Of a DNA stretch of 12,823 nucleotides, positions 4,451 through 12,071 are shown piece by piece. The notes beneath the pieces were generated by a model, which saw nothing but the letters and a program-made list of their open reading frames with translations, was not told the origin of the DNA and did no database searches. The translations under genes and the position numbers were made by a program. Origin of the DNA: JAJPHT01 sp035687045 (lineage in GTDB: Archaea; Thermoplasmatota; SW-10-69-26; JACQPN01; JAJPHT01); assembly GCA_035687045.1 (NCBI GenBank), contig DASRYU010000274.1:1-12823 (forward strand), read 5' to 3'. Position 1 is the first letter of the stretch. Each line of letters starts with the position of its first letter.

Positions 4451-5893
4451 TCAGCGCAGCGGCGCGTAGTGCACGAGCCCCGCCTTGACGCCCGCGACCT
4501 CGCGGCTCGTCGCGAAGCTTGTGTGCAGCGTGCCGTCGGGGCCGTACGCGATGCCGGCGTAGTCGAGAAGCTCGCGCTCGCCCGCGCACGACGCGCCCTT
4601 CGCGCACATCGGGCCCACCTTCACGGGGTCGGGCGTCGTGGCGATACTCCACGCGCCGTCGCGGCGAACGGCCACGTAGAGGCGCCACTGCGTGTCCTCG
4701 GGCGCCTCCGACGGGTCGCCCGCCGCGTCGGAGCCGTACCACGAGACGGCGACCTCGCCCGCCTTCGCCGCGACCCACGGGAGGAAGTTCGTGCCCGCGC
4801 TGCGCACGACCTCCGGCTCGCTCCACGTGGCGCCGCGGTCGCGGCTCTCGCTGTGGAAGACGGTCATGGTGTCGCCGGTGCGCGCCGCCCACGCGACGTG
4901 CAGCGTGCCGTCCGGCTCCGCGTCCCCCTGCACGGCCCACAGGTTGTCGAAGCCGCCCGGGACGTCGGCGACCTTCACGTCCGTCCACGTCGCGCCAAGG
5001 TCGGTGGAGAGCGCGACGCGCACCTCGCTCGGGTCGGTCCAGTACGTGGGCCCGTCAGGCGTGTACCCGTGCGGCATCCAGAGCAGCCCGTCCACGAGGT
5101 CCGGGTGCGCGATCTGCGAGAAGCCCTCGCGCGTGGGGCCCACGACGGGCCGCGGGTCGCTCCAGGTCGCGCCGTGGTCGGTGCTGTAGACCGCCATGAT
5201 GGACGAGAGCGCGCCGATGCCGCTCGCGAGGTCGGCGGGCCGCGTCGGGTTCGCGCCGTGGAAGTACGCGTAGAAGAGCGCGACCCAGCCGTTCTCGCCC
5301 GCGACGAGCCACTGGCGGTCGATGCCTCCGAGGCTGTCGAGCGTCGTGATGGGCGTTGACTCCCACGTGAGGCCGCCGTCGCTCGAGCGCTCCACGAGAT
5401 AGCTTCCGTAGCGCGCGAACGGCGAGACCGGAACGCCCACGGGCGGCGCGACGGGCCACGTGACGGGCGCGCCCCAGTTCCACCAGTCGCTGTAGTAGAC
5501 CCAGCCGTCGGGGCTCGCGACGACGTCCGCGTCGCTCGAGCCGAACGGGCGGCGCGTGCCGGGGACGGAGCCCAGCGGCGTCTCGCGCACCGGCGCGCGC
5601 AGCGTCTCCCACGTCGCGCCGCCGTCGGTGGAGCGCCACAGCCACGCCGCGCCCGTCGCGTGGTTCGGCCGCTCCTGCGAGCCCGCCACGGCGGTGATGA
5701 AGATGGTGCCGTCGGGCAGGATGGCGATGTTGGGCTCCGCGCCGCCCGTGGGCTGCTCCATCGCGACGATTCCGCCCAGCGCGAGGGGCGGCAGGAGCGA
5801 CGCCGCGGGCTCCACGCCGGCTCCAGGCGCGGCGCACCCCGCGAGCAGGAGGGCGACGAAGGAGAGGGCGAGCGCGGACTCCCGGCGGAGCAT
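4451..5893 (-). CDS. Asp-box (BNR) sialidase-fold beta-propeller lipoprotein
   Basis: A protein of 480 aa starting at ATG 5893; an upstream GTG/ATG-like extension to 5962 lacks signal-peptide sense. The leader MLRRESALALSFVALLLAGC ends in a lipobox with Cys20, so it is a surface lipoprotein. Five Asp-boxes (S-x-D-x-G-x-T-W) mark blades of a sialidase-type propeller: STDGGATW near residue 88, SSDGGLTW near 169, STDHGATW near 236, STDLGATW near 295 and SRDRGATW near 348. A sixth blade at the C-terminus is suggested by IAYGPDGTLHTSF. I could not place the arginine triad or the nucleophilic tyrosine of true sialidases, and no F/Y-R-I-P motif is present. Glycosidase activity is therefore unproven; binding or a structural role is equally possible. 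It shares a 101-bp divergent promoter region with the LVIVD-repeat gene. Confidence 0.85.
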   Translation of the reverse strand: MLRRESALALSFVALLLAGCAAPGAGVEPAASLLPPLALGGIVAMEQPTGGAEPNIAILPDGTIFITAVAGSQERPNHATGAAWLWRSTDGGATWETLRAPVRETPLGSVPGTRRPFGSSDADVVASPDGWVYYSDWWNWGAPVTWPVAPPVGVPVSPFARYGSYLVERSSDGGLTWESTPITTLDSLGGIDRQWLVAGENGWVALFYAYFHGANPTRPADLASGIGALSSIMAVYSTDHGATWSDPRPVVGPTREGFSQIAHPDLVDGLLWMPHGYTPDGPTYWTDPSEVRVALSTDLGATWTDVKVADVPGGFDNLWAVQGDAEPDGTLHVAWAARTGDTMTVFHSESRDRGATWSEPEVVRSAGTNFLPWVAAKAGEVAVSWYGSDAAGDPSEAPEDTQWRLYVAVRRDGAWSIATTPDPVKVGPMCAKGASCAGERELLDYAGIAYGPDGTLHTSFATSREVAGVKAGLVHYAPLR

Positions 5894-5915
5894 GCCGCTC
5901 ACCCGGCACCCGGCC

Positions 5916-5924
5916 TCAAAATCC
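5916..5924 (-). promoter_or_regulatory. Putative box A for Asp-box lipoprotein gene
   Basis: On the minus strand this reads GGATTTTGA, the most A/T-rich run in the divergent spacer. It is centred 27 nt before ATG 5893, matching archaeal box A spacing for a leaderless mRNA and supporting the chosen start. Confidence 0.45.
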
Positions 5925-5957
5925 TTCCTGCGCGCGGCTTGTGCGGGCGGCGCGCGC

Positions 5958-5971
5958 AACAACGTTCATGA
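5958..5971 (+). promoter_or_regulatory. Putative BRE/box A for LVIVD-repeat gene
   Basis: AACAACGTTCATGA, with TTCATGA centred 27-28 nt before ATG 5995. It is nearly identical to the CAACCTTCATG word before thioredoxin. Confidence 0.4.
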
Positions 5972-5994
5972 GGGGCGGCCCGGGGTGGTGACGC

Positions 5995-7410
5995 ATGCTC
6001 GGGAGGCTCCACGCCCTCGCCCTCGTTCTCGCCACCGCCCTCCTCGCCGCGGGCTGCGTCGCGCCCGCGTCGCGCGTCGAGCCCGGCGCCGCCGATCTCG
6101 ACGCGCTCGAGGCGTCGCGCCTGCCGCCGCCGACGGAGGACGTCTCGGGCGCCATCGTGAGCGACCACGGCGCGCCCTACCTGCACGCGCTGCCGCACCT
6201 CCACGGCGGAAGCTACGGCCTCGAGCTCGTGGGCTACAACCCGCTCACGCGCCCCGGCGAGACGCACCCGCTCACGTGGAGCAGCGGCTACGGCGCCATC
6301 ACGATGTCCGGCCACGTCGCGTGCGTCTCCGGCTTCGCCGGCACCGGCGGCTACGGCGGCGCCATCCTCGTGGACTTCGAGGACCCGACGAAGCCGACGG
6401 TGCTCTCGAGCATCCCGACGGGCTCGCTGCAGGCGCGCTGCCAGTTCACGGACGACGGCAAGTACCTCATGCTCGCGGCGTACGGCGGCGTCACGCCCGG
6501 CACTCCGCTCCCGATGCCTTTCGCGGACCTCCTGAGCTGGGGCGTGAGCTTCTACGACGTGAGCGACCCGAAGGCGCCGAAGTTCCTCTTCCACAGCGCC
6601 GTCGGCGCGAGCGTCGGCAACCCGAGCAACGTCGCGTCGGGCCCCTACCACAACATCGACAGCGAGACCGTCGACGGCGTCACCTACGTCTTCCAGACGT
6701 ACACGTGCAACGTGCTGAGGCTCAACGACGACGCGAGCGGCCTCGAGGTCGTCGCGGAGCTTGAGCACTGCAACCACGACTTCTGGACCGGCATCCACCC
6801 CGTCACGGGCGTGCGCACGCTCGTCACCGGCACGAACGCCGACGGCACCGCGTTCATCGACATCACCGATCCCGAGCACCCGATCACGATCGGCCTCTAC
6901 GAGCCCAGCGAAGGGCTCGAGGGGTGGCACCGCCAGTGGCCCCTCGACGAGCTTGTCGACGGCAAGGCGCTCATCGTCGTCGCCGGCGAGCAGTGCGGCA
7001 ACGGCAAGTCGCTCCCGTACACCGTGCTCGACTGGACGGACCCCGCGGCGCCCATCGAGCTTGGGAGCTGGATCATCCCCGGCGCGCCCGAGATCCGCGA
7101 GCCCGGCCAGCTCTGCTCGATGAACAGCCACGAGTTCAACACGTACAAGGGGTACGTCGCGAGCGGCAACTACCACGCGGGCGTCTGGGTCTTCGACGTC
7201 GGCACGCCCAAGCGCGCGCTCGAGCCCGTGACCATCGGCTACTACGAGCCCAACGAGGACCCGCGCGCGCACGGCGGCGTCAAGAACACGCCGTTCGCGT
7301 GGTCGCCCGACGTGTGGGGCGCCTACTTCGACGACCGCGGCTACATCCTCGCGGCGGACTGGGCGACGGGCCTCTACATCCTGAAGGTGCCCGGCCTCAC
7401 CCAGGAGTGA
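5995..7410 (+). CDS. LVIVD-repeat beta-propeller lipoprotein
   Basis: A protein of 471 aa starting at ATG 5995. The signal peptide MLGRLHALALVLATALLAAGC has a lipobox with Cys21, predicting a surface-anchored lipoprotein. The body is a propeller of LVIVD-type repeats: AILVDFEDPTKPTVLSSIPTG, VSFYDVSDPKAPKFLFHS, TAFIDITDPEHPITIGLYEP, LDWTDPAAPIELGSWIIPG, VWVFDVGTPKRALEPVTIGYYEP and a closing GYILAADWATGLYILKVPG. The recurring D-x-(S/T)-D-P-x-x-P is the repeat core. Histidine-rich turns (HLHGGSYG, HCNHDFW, NSHEFN, NYHAGV) are usual in this family. Several Cys residues suggest disulfides. These proteins lack a known activity; propeller lipoproteins of this kind are thought to bind ligands or other proteins. 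It is divergent from the Asp-box lipoprotein, possibly co-regulated with it, and converges with 13 bp on the LamG/tube operon. Confidence 0.85.
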   Translation: MLGRLHALALVLATALLAAGCVAPASRVEPGAADLDALEASRLPPPTEDVSGAIVSDHGAPYLHALPHLHGGSYGLELVGYNPLTRPGETHPLTWSSGYGAITMSGHVACVSGFAGTGGYGGAILVDFEDPTKPTVLSSIPTGSLQARCQFTDDGKYLMLAAYGGVTPGTPLPMPFADLLSWGVSFYDVSDPKAPKFLFHSAVGASVGNPSNVASGPYHNIDSETVDGVTYVFQTYTCNVLRLNDDASGLEVVAELEHCNHDFWTGIHPVTGVRTLVTGTNADGTAFIDITDPEHPITIGLYEPSEGLEGWHRQWPLDELVDGKALIVVAGEQCGNGKSLPYTVLDWTDPAAPIELGSWIIPGAPEIREPGQLCSMNSHEFNTYKGYVASGNYHAGVWVFDVGTPKRALEPVTIGYYEPNEDPRAHGGVKNTPFAWSPDVWGAYFDDRGYILAADWATGLYILKVPGLTQE

Positions 7411-7423
7411 GCGGCGAGCGTCC

Positions 7424-10400
7424 TCACGCGAGGCTCATGCTCTCCGCGTAGAGGCTGAACGTCCGGCGGCGCAACGGGTCCTGCGGGTCGGCGGGCAGGA
7501 ACAGGTCGCCGCCGGAGACGCCGACGCCCTCGAGCGTGAGCCTGTAGAGCAGCGTCTTGAGGTCCTTGCCGAGGTAGTCGACCGTGAGCGTGCCCTCGTC
7601 GGCGTCGCCGTTGCTGCCGTTCACAAGGAAGTCCATCGCCCACGCGCCGAAGGCCGCGCCGTGCTTCTGCGAAAGCGTGAGCGGCCCGACCTCCACCTGC
7701 GCGCCCGCCGCGGTCTTTGTCCACGCGACGGGGCCGAAGCGCGAGACCATGAGCCCTCCGAGGGACGCCTCCTCCACCTTGCCGCCGTTGGCCGACCAGC
7801 TCTGCACCGTCTTCGCCGGCGCGGGGCAGCATGAAGGGGAGGCGCCGAGCGCATGCGTCGTCGGCTCCACCACGAGCTGGAGGCGCGCCGACGCGTTGCT
7901 GCTCCCGTCGATCGCGGGGAACCGGACCTCGGCGAGCGACGCGCCATGGAGCGTCACCTGCCGCACGACCTGGCCGTGGGCGTCGCGCTGCGTCAGCACC
8001 GCCTCCAGCGGCGCCGCGGTCCCTGCGAGCGTGGCCTGGATCCACTGGTGCAGGCCGGCCGCGGCGACGCCAACCTCGAGGCGGCACGGCTCGAAGCCGA
8101 CGGCGGCGACCTGCTTCTTGCGCACGCCGCCCGGGCCCGGCGGGTCGAGGAGGAGCGTCGCGCGCGGATGGCAACCCTGCAGGTCGTGCACCTGCGTCGT
8201 CGAGCCGGCGACGGAGAGGAAGAGCCCCGGCGGCGCGGCCGTCCGCTTCGAGCCCGTGAAGGTGGTCGTCGACGATGCGGGAGGGCTTGTGGAGCCCGGC
8301 TGCGCGGGCGGCGGCGCGGAGGCCGCCTCGCCCTGAGGCCCCAGCGCGTGCAGCGCCGCCACCTCGCCCCCCTGAAGCTCGCGCGCGTACACGCGCACGG
8401 AGGCCAGCGCGCCCGCGAGGGCGCGCTCGCCGCGCGGCTCCCATCCCGAGAGCGAGCCGCCGCCGAAGCGCCAGTACCCTTCGAGGTCGTGCCTGGCGGT
8501 CGCCGCGCCTTCGGCGACGAGCGCGCCGTCGACGTAGAGGCGCATCGCTCCACCCGCGCCCATCGCCGCCTTCGACGCCACGACGTGATGCCACGCGCCG
8601 TCCGCGATCGGTGTCGCGCCGGCGAGGCGGGAGGGCCCCTCGCGCGGGACCCAGACGCCGAAGACGGGCCGCCCCGTGCCGTCGAGGTAGAGCACGCGGT
8701 CGTGGTCGCCCGCGAGCCCTTCGCGGACCGTCTCGATGCCGGCGAGCTTGGCGCCGCCGCGGTCGGCGCGCACCCACATCGCAAGCGTGAACGCGTCGGG
8801 CGCGCGCAGCTTGACCGTCGTCGTCAGGTGGTCGTCCGCTCCGTCGAAGGGAAGCGCCGTCGGGTCGGCGGCGTCGCCGGCGCCGATGTTCGCGCCGGGC
8901 GCGCCCAGCAGGATGCCGTCGTTGGCATGGCCGGAACGGTCGGGCACGCGCCCGTCGGCGGTGCGGTCGCGCGCGTCGAGGTGAAGACGCAGCCCCGTCA
9001 GGAGGTCGACGGCGGGCGGCTCGACGGAGCCGCGTCCATCGGGCCCGCGCGCGCGCAGCGCTGCGACCTCGGCCGCCGCGAGCGGCCGCTCGTACACGCG
9101 CACCTCCCCGAGGAGGCCCTCCAGCGTCGTGTGGCGCGGCGCGTCCGGCCACGGCAGCACGCGGCCGCCGCCGAAGCGCCAGTAGCCTGCGAGGGGGTGG
9201 CTCGCGCGGGTGTCGCCCTCGTCCGCGAGCGCGCCGTCCACGAAGAGGCGCGTGCCCTGCACGACGTCCTTCGTCGCGACGACGTGGTGCCACGCGCCAT
9301 CGACGTGGCCGGGCGCGGAGCGGAGCGTGGCGGCGCCTGCGGGGGTCCAGACGCCGAACGCGACGCGGCCGTCCTCCGTGAGGTACACCAGCCGATCGTG
9401 GTCGCCCGAGACGCCGTCCTGCGTCGTCTCGAAGCCTGCGAGCTTCGCGCCGGAGTAGCTCGTGCGGAACCACAAGGAGACGCTGAACGCGTCGGGCGCG
9501 CGCAGGCGCGTGGACGTGCGCAGCAGATCGTCCTGTCCGTTGAACGCGAGCGCGTGCGGCGCGGCGCGCGAGCCGTTCCCCACGGGCCCGCTCGCGGGCG
9601 CCGCGCGGTCGCGCAGCAGGCCGTCGTTGCCTCGCGGTGAGGCATCCGGCACGCGCGCCTGCGTCGCGTCCGCCGGATCGAGGAGGAGGCTCAGCGCGTC
9701 CTCGAGCGCGACGGCACCCGCTCGCGGGGCGTCCGCGAGAGCGCCCGCGCGCGCGAGCGCGTCCACCTGCGCCGCATCGAGCGCGCGGTCGTACACCTGC
9801 AGCGACGCGATCTCTCCCCAGAACGCCTGGTGCGACGTGGCGGCGGGCGCGCCGCGGATGGCGCCATGGCCCATGCGCCAGTATCCTTCGAGCGCGCGCG
9901 GCGGAGAGTCGAGCGCCCTCTCGTCGACAAGCGTCCCGTCGACGAAAAGGCGCAGCGCGCCGGGAGCGACGACGGCCGCGACGTGGTGCCACGCGCCGTC
10001 GGCCAAGGGGCGCGGCGAGGAGACGTTCGCCCATCCGCCGGTCGCGCGGGAGGCGAGGAGATGCACGCGCCCGTCGTCGCTCATGACGAGGTCGCGGTCG
10101 TGATCCGCCGAGACGCCGCGCTGGCTCGTCTCGAATCCCGCGATCTTGCCGCCGGGCTGGTGCGTCCTCAGCCACACGGCGAGCGTCGTCTCGCCTCGCG
10201 CCTGCGTCTTGAGCTTCGTCGTGACGAGGTCGTCGACCCCGTCGAAGCGGACGACGAAGGGCGACGCTGCCGTCCCCTCGCCCGCGCGCCCGCTCGTGGG
10301 GCCGCGCATGTTCTCGAGCGCGCCGTCGTTGCCTCGTCCGCTCGCGTCGCTCGCGAAGCCGCTCGCCGCGTCGAGGTGCAGGACGGGCCCGTCGTGGCTC

Positions 10401-10480
10401 GAAGCGTCCGCCGCGGGCGCGAGCGCGACGAGCGCGGGCGCGGCCAAGAGCGCGACGGCGACGAGCGCCGCGAGCCTCAT
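7424..10480 (-). CDS. Secreted three-LamG protein with C-terminal tandem Hcp/gp19 tube-like module
   Basis: A protein of 1018 aa starting at ATG 10480, whose ATGA overlaps the stop of the preceding gene. Signal peptide MRLAALVAVALLAAPALVALAPAADA. Three LamG (concanavalin A-like lectin) domains follow at about 31-248, 258-490 and 500-710, repeating every 233 residues. Each has a D-x-S-G-x-x-N-D-G start, an F-(D/N)-G-x-D-D-x-L strand, D-G-A-W-H-H-V (near 163, 396, 630), (L/M)-R-L-(F/Y)-V-D-G and G-Y-W-R-(F/M)-G. A Pro/Ser/Thr linker (712-750) leads to residues 752-1018, which are clearly paralogous to the first gene of the operon: GC-P then KKQ then FEPC (Cys770, Cys799), a W-I helix, V-R-F-P-x-x-(D/N)-G-x-S, and the ending YRLTLEGVGVSGGDLFLP. 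The tail-tube reading is a fold inference. LamG domains commonly bind glycans or proteins, so a surface adhesin or tube-associated lectin is likely. No transmembrane anchor is seen. Confidence 0.85.
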   Translation of the reverse strand: MRLAALVAVALLAAPALVALAPAADASSHDGPVLHLDAASGFASDASGRGNDGALENMRGPTSGRAGEGTAASPFVVRFDGVDDLVTTKLKTQARGETTLAVWLRTHQPGGKIAGFETSQRGVSADHDRDLVMSDDGRVHLLASRATGGWANVSSPRPLADGAWHHVAAVVAPGALRLFVDGTLVDERALDSPPRALEGYWRMGHGAIRGAPAATSHQAFWGEIASLQVYDRALDAAQVDALARAGALADAPRAGAVALEDALSLLLDPADATQARVPDASPRGNDGLLRDRAAPASGPVGNGSRAAPHALAFNGQDDLLRTSTRLRAPDAFSVSLWFRTSYSGAKLAGFETTQDGVSGDHDRLVYLTEDGRVAFGVWTPAGAATLRSAPGHVDGAWHHVVATKDVVQGTRLFVDGALADEGDTRASHPLAGYWRFGGGRVLPWPDAPRHTTLEGLLGEVRVYERPLAAAEVAALRARGPDGRGSVEPPAVDLLTGLRLHLDARDRTADGRVPDRSGHANDGILLGAPGANIGAGDAADPTALPFDGADDHLTTTVKLRAPDAFTLAMWVRADRGGAKLAGIETVREGLAGDHDRVLYLDGTGRPVFGVWVPREGPSRLAGATPIADGAWHHVVASKAAMGAGGAMRLYVDGALVAEGAATARHDLEGYWRFGGGSLSGWEPRGERALAGALASVRVYARELQGGEVAALHALGPQGEAASAPPPAQPGSTSPPASSTTTFTGSKRTAAPPGLFLSVAGSTTQVHDLQGCHPRATLLLDPPGPGGVRKKQVAAVGFEPCRLEVGVAAAGLHQWIQATLAGTAAPLEAVLTQRDAHGQVVRQVTLHGASLAEVRFPAIDGSSNASARLQLVVEPTTHALGASPSCCPAPAKTVQSWSANGGKVEEASLGGLMVSRFGPVAWTKTAAGAQVEVGPLTLSQKHGAAFGAWAMDFLVNGSNGDADEGTLTVDYLGKDLKTLLYRLTLEGVGVSGGDLFLPADPQDPLRRRTFSLYAESMSLA

Positions 10481-11031
10481 GCGCGGCGGCCCCCGCGCAG
10501 GGCGAGCGCGGTGAGCGCGATGGCGGCCAGCGCGGCGACGGGCGCGGGCGCGGGCACGCCGCGGCCCTCGGGCGCGGCCGCGCCCTCCTGCGGCGTCGTC
10601 GGTCCGGGCGCGACGGGCGGGAAGCGCAGGTCGGAAGCGTCGCGCACGGGCGGAAGCTCCGCCACGACCTCGACGCGCTCGTCGCGGACGTCGCCCTCGA
10701 GGCGCGCCGTGTAGGAGCCGGGCGCGGTGGGCACGAAGCGCGCGAGGTAGCGCCCCACCCGCTCCTCCGATTCCACGAGGGGGAACTGCCGCGAGCGCTC
10801 GCCGAAGACGACGGTGAGCGTGAGCGTCGTCTCCAGGCCGCCGACGGGGATGGCGCTGTCCTCGTGGAGCACGTCGATGACAAGCGTCTGAGGAATGCCC
10901 GTCCATGGCTCCTCCTGGAAGCGGAACGAGAAGACGTGCGAGCCTGCGACGTACTCCTCCCCTTGCGCGGCGGCAGCGGGGGCGACGAGGCCGATGGCGA
11001 CGACGAGAAGAAGCGCCGTACGTGTCGTCAT
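10477..11031 (-). CDS. Secreted YtkA/FixH-like Ig-fold protein with C-terminal membrane anchor
   Basis: A protein of 184 aa starting at ATG 11031. Signal peptide MTTRTALLLVVAIGLVAPAAAA, with cleavage near residue 22. Residues 28-125 form a beta-sandwich: FSFRFQEEPWTGIPQTLVIDV, IPVGGLETTLTLTVVFG, then V-G-R-Y-L-A-R-F-V-P-T-A-P-G-S-Y-T-A-R-L-E-G. The last pattern (GxYxAxFxPTxPGxY) is typical of YtkA/FixH-like domains, often found near extracytoplasmic metal or redox proteins; no metal ligands stand out here. A Pro-rich linker (130-157) leads to GVPAPAP and a hydrophobic segment (about 165-178) ending RGGRRA. This short motif, membrane span and basic tail resemble an archaeal or bacterial sorting signal, or simply a membrane anchor. 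It starts 5 bp after the upstream gene's stop and overlaps the next start by 4 bp, so all three are co-translated. It may be the anchor of the tube-like proteins. Confidence 0.8.
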   Translation of the reverse strand: MTTRTALLLVVAIGLVAPAAAAQGEEYVAGSHVFSFRFQEEPWTGIPQTLVIDVLHEDSAIPVGGLETTLTLTVVFGERSRQFPLVESEERVGRYLARFVPTAPGSYTARLEGDVRDERVEVVAELPPVRDASDLRFPPVAPGPTTPQEGAAAPEGRGVPAPAPVAALAAIALTALALRGGRRA

Positions 11032-11036
11032 GCGGC

Positions 11037-11999
11037 TCAGCTCCAGGAGGGCGCCGGGTGGAGCGTCGCCTTCTCCGCGTAGAGCTCGAAGCTTCTCCAC
11101 GACGACGGTTGCGTCGACGAGGCGTTCGCGAAGTAGATGTCGCCTCCGAGGACGCCGACGCCCTCGAGCGTCACCGTGTACATCACGGTGGACAGGGTCG
11201 GGTCCCGCGCCTCCAGAACGAGCGTCGCCTCGTCCGCGTCCGTGTGCTGCGTCTGCAGCAGGAAGCCTTCCAGCCACGCGTGGGCCGGCGAGAGCTTCGT
11301 GCCTCCGACCGTGAACCGGAAGGGCTGCGGGTCCGCGGCGGAGGGTGTCGCCGGGGAGCCTTCGACGGCGCGCGCGCTCACGCCGGGCATCCGGACGTCG
11401 ACGGGTCCGATGGCCGCCGCGCTCGCCACGTGCGCGCCATCGAGCGTCACCTTGAAGCTCGACAGGAGCGGCGCCTTCGTCTTGCTGAGCGCGAGCGCGG
11501 AGGTGCCGCCGGCGCCCTGCAGCACGACCGCGCTCGGCGCGAGCTCCACGCGCACCGTCGCCGTGTCCTTGCTCATCCCGTTGAACTCGGGGAAGGTGAC
11601 GCGCGTCACGACGGCGTCCTGCAGCTGGAGGCTCTGCCGCACGGCCCCCGTGTGATCGACCGTCCTGAGCTCCACGCGCTTCGCGACGTGATCGCCCGCC
11701 ATCGCCGAGGCGATCCACGCGTAGAACGCAGGCGTCATCCCCGCGCGGACAAGAAGCACGCACGGCTCGTACTCGAGGGGGCCCAGCTGCTTCTTCACGC
11801 CCGACCCGTTCGACGTCGCGACGACGGGCGCGAACGGGCGGCACCCTTCGTAGCCGACGAAGCCGGCGGAGGCGCCGCCCATCATCAGCTCGGTGACGTC
11901 GGGCGAATACGTGCGCTGTCCGGCCGGCGCCGCCAGGGTCGCCAGGCCGACGATCGCCACGAGAAGAACGGGCGCGAGGTAGCGGGGCTGGAGCCTCAT
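11037..11999 (-). CDS. Secreted protein of two tandem Hcp/gp19 tail-tube-like domains
   Basis: A protein of 320 aa from ATG 11999; a TTG at 12032 would add 11 residues ahead of the signal peptide and is less likely. Signal peptide MRLQPRYLAPVLLVAIVGLATLAAPA. Domain 1 (about 36-162): ELMMGGASAGFVGYEGCRPF, VKKQLGPLEYEPCVLLVRAG, FYAWIASAMAG, VELRTVDHTGAVRQSLQLQDAVVTRV, ATVRVELAP. Domain 2 (about 180-314) repeats the order: FKVTLDGAHVASAAAIGPV, FRFTVGGTKLSPAHAWLEGF, ATLVLEA, VMYTVTLEGVGVLGGDIYF, WRSFELYAEKATL. This matches the strand-helix-strand plan of Hcp and T4 gp19 tube proteins (opening strand, 'K.. y.p..l.r', W-x helix, L..D..G, 'l..v.v', closing strand). Cys53 and Cys80 are conserved with the LamG fusion. 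The fold is inferred from pattern, not a search. It is first in a three-gene operon. Confidence 0.75.
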   Translation of the reverse strand: MRLQPRYLAPVLLVAIVGLATLAAPAGQRTYSPDVTELMMGGASAGFVGYEGCRPFAPVVATSNGSGVKKQLGPLEYEPCVLLVRAGMTPAFYAWIASAMAGDHVAKRVELRTVDHTGAVRQSLQLQDAVVTRVTFPEFNGMSKDTATVRVELAPSAVVLQGAGGTSALALSKTKAPLLSSFKVTLDGAHVASAAAIGPVDVRMPGVSARAVEGSPATPSAADPQPFRFTVGGTKLSPAHAWLEGFLLQTQHTDADEATLVLEARDPTLSTVMYTVTLEGVGVLGGDIYFANASSTQPSSWRSFELYAEKATLHPAPSWS

Positions 12000-12023
12000 G
12001 ATCTGGCTCGCGAGCGCGCGCGG

Positions 12024-12033
12024 ATGCTTCAAC
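12024..12033 (-). promoter_or_regulatory. Putative box A for tube-like operon
   Basis: On the minus strand, GTTGAAGCAT is centred about 29 nt before ATG 11999, consistent with leaderless initiation there. It also argues against the TTG at 12032, which lies inside it. Confidence 0.35.
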
Positions 12034-12071
12034 GCATCGCAAGCCTGCGATCGGCGTCGAGGGCCGCGGGC

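Noticed and set aside
7374..10883. An overlapping 1169-codon minus-strand frame
   Set aside because: It is the Arg/Ala-rich shadow of the LamG gene, with no LamG motifs in this frame.
10481..10906. N-terminal extension of the LamG protein
   Set aside because: It overlaps the YtkA-like gene in another frame and would bury a clear signal peptide that starts at 10480 in an ATGA overlap.
7424..12033. A complete type VI or contractile injection system
   Set aside because: Only tube-like domains are seen, and they carry signal peptides. No sheath, baseplate, spike or ATPase gene is present in the window.
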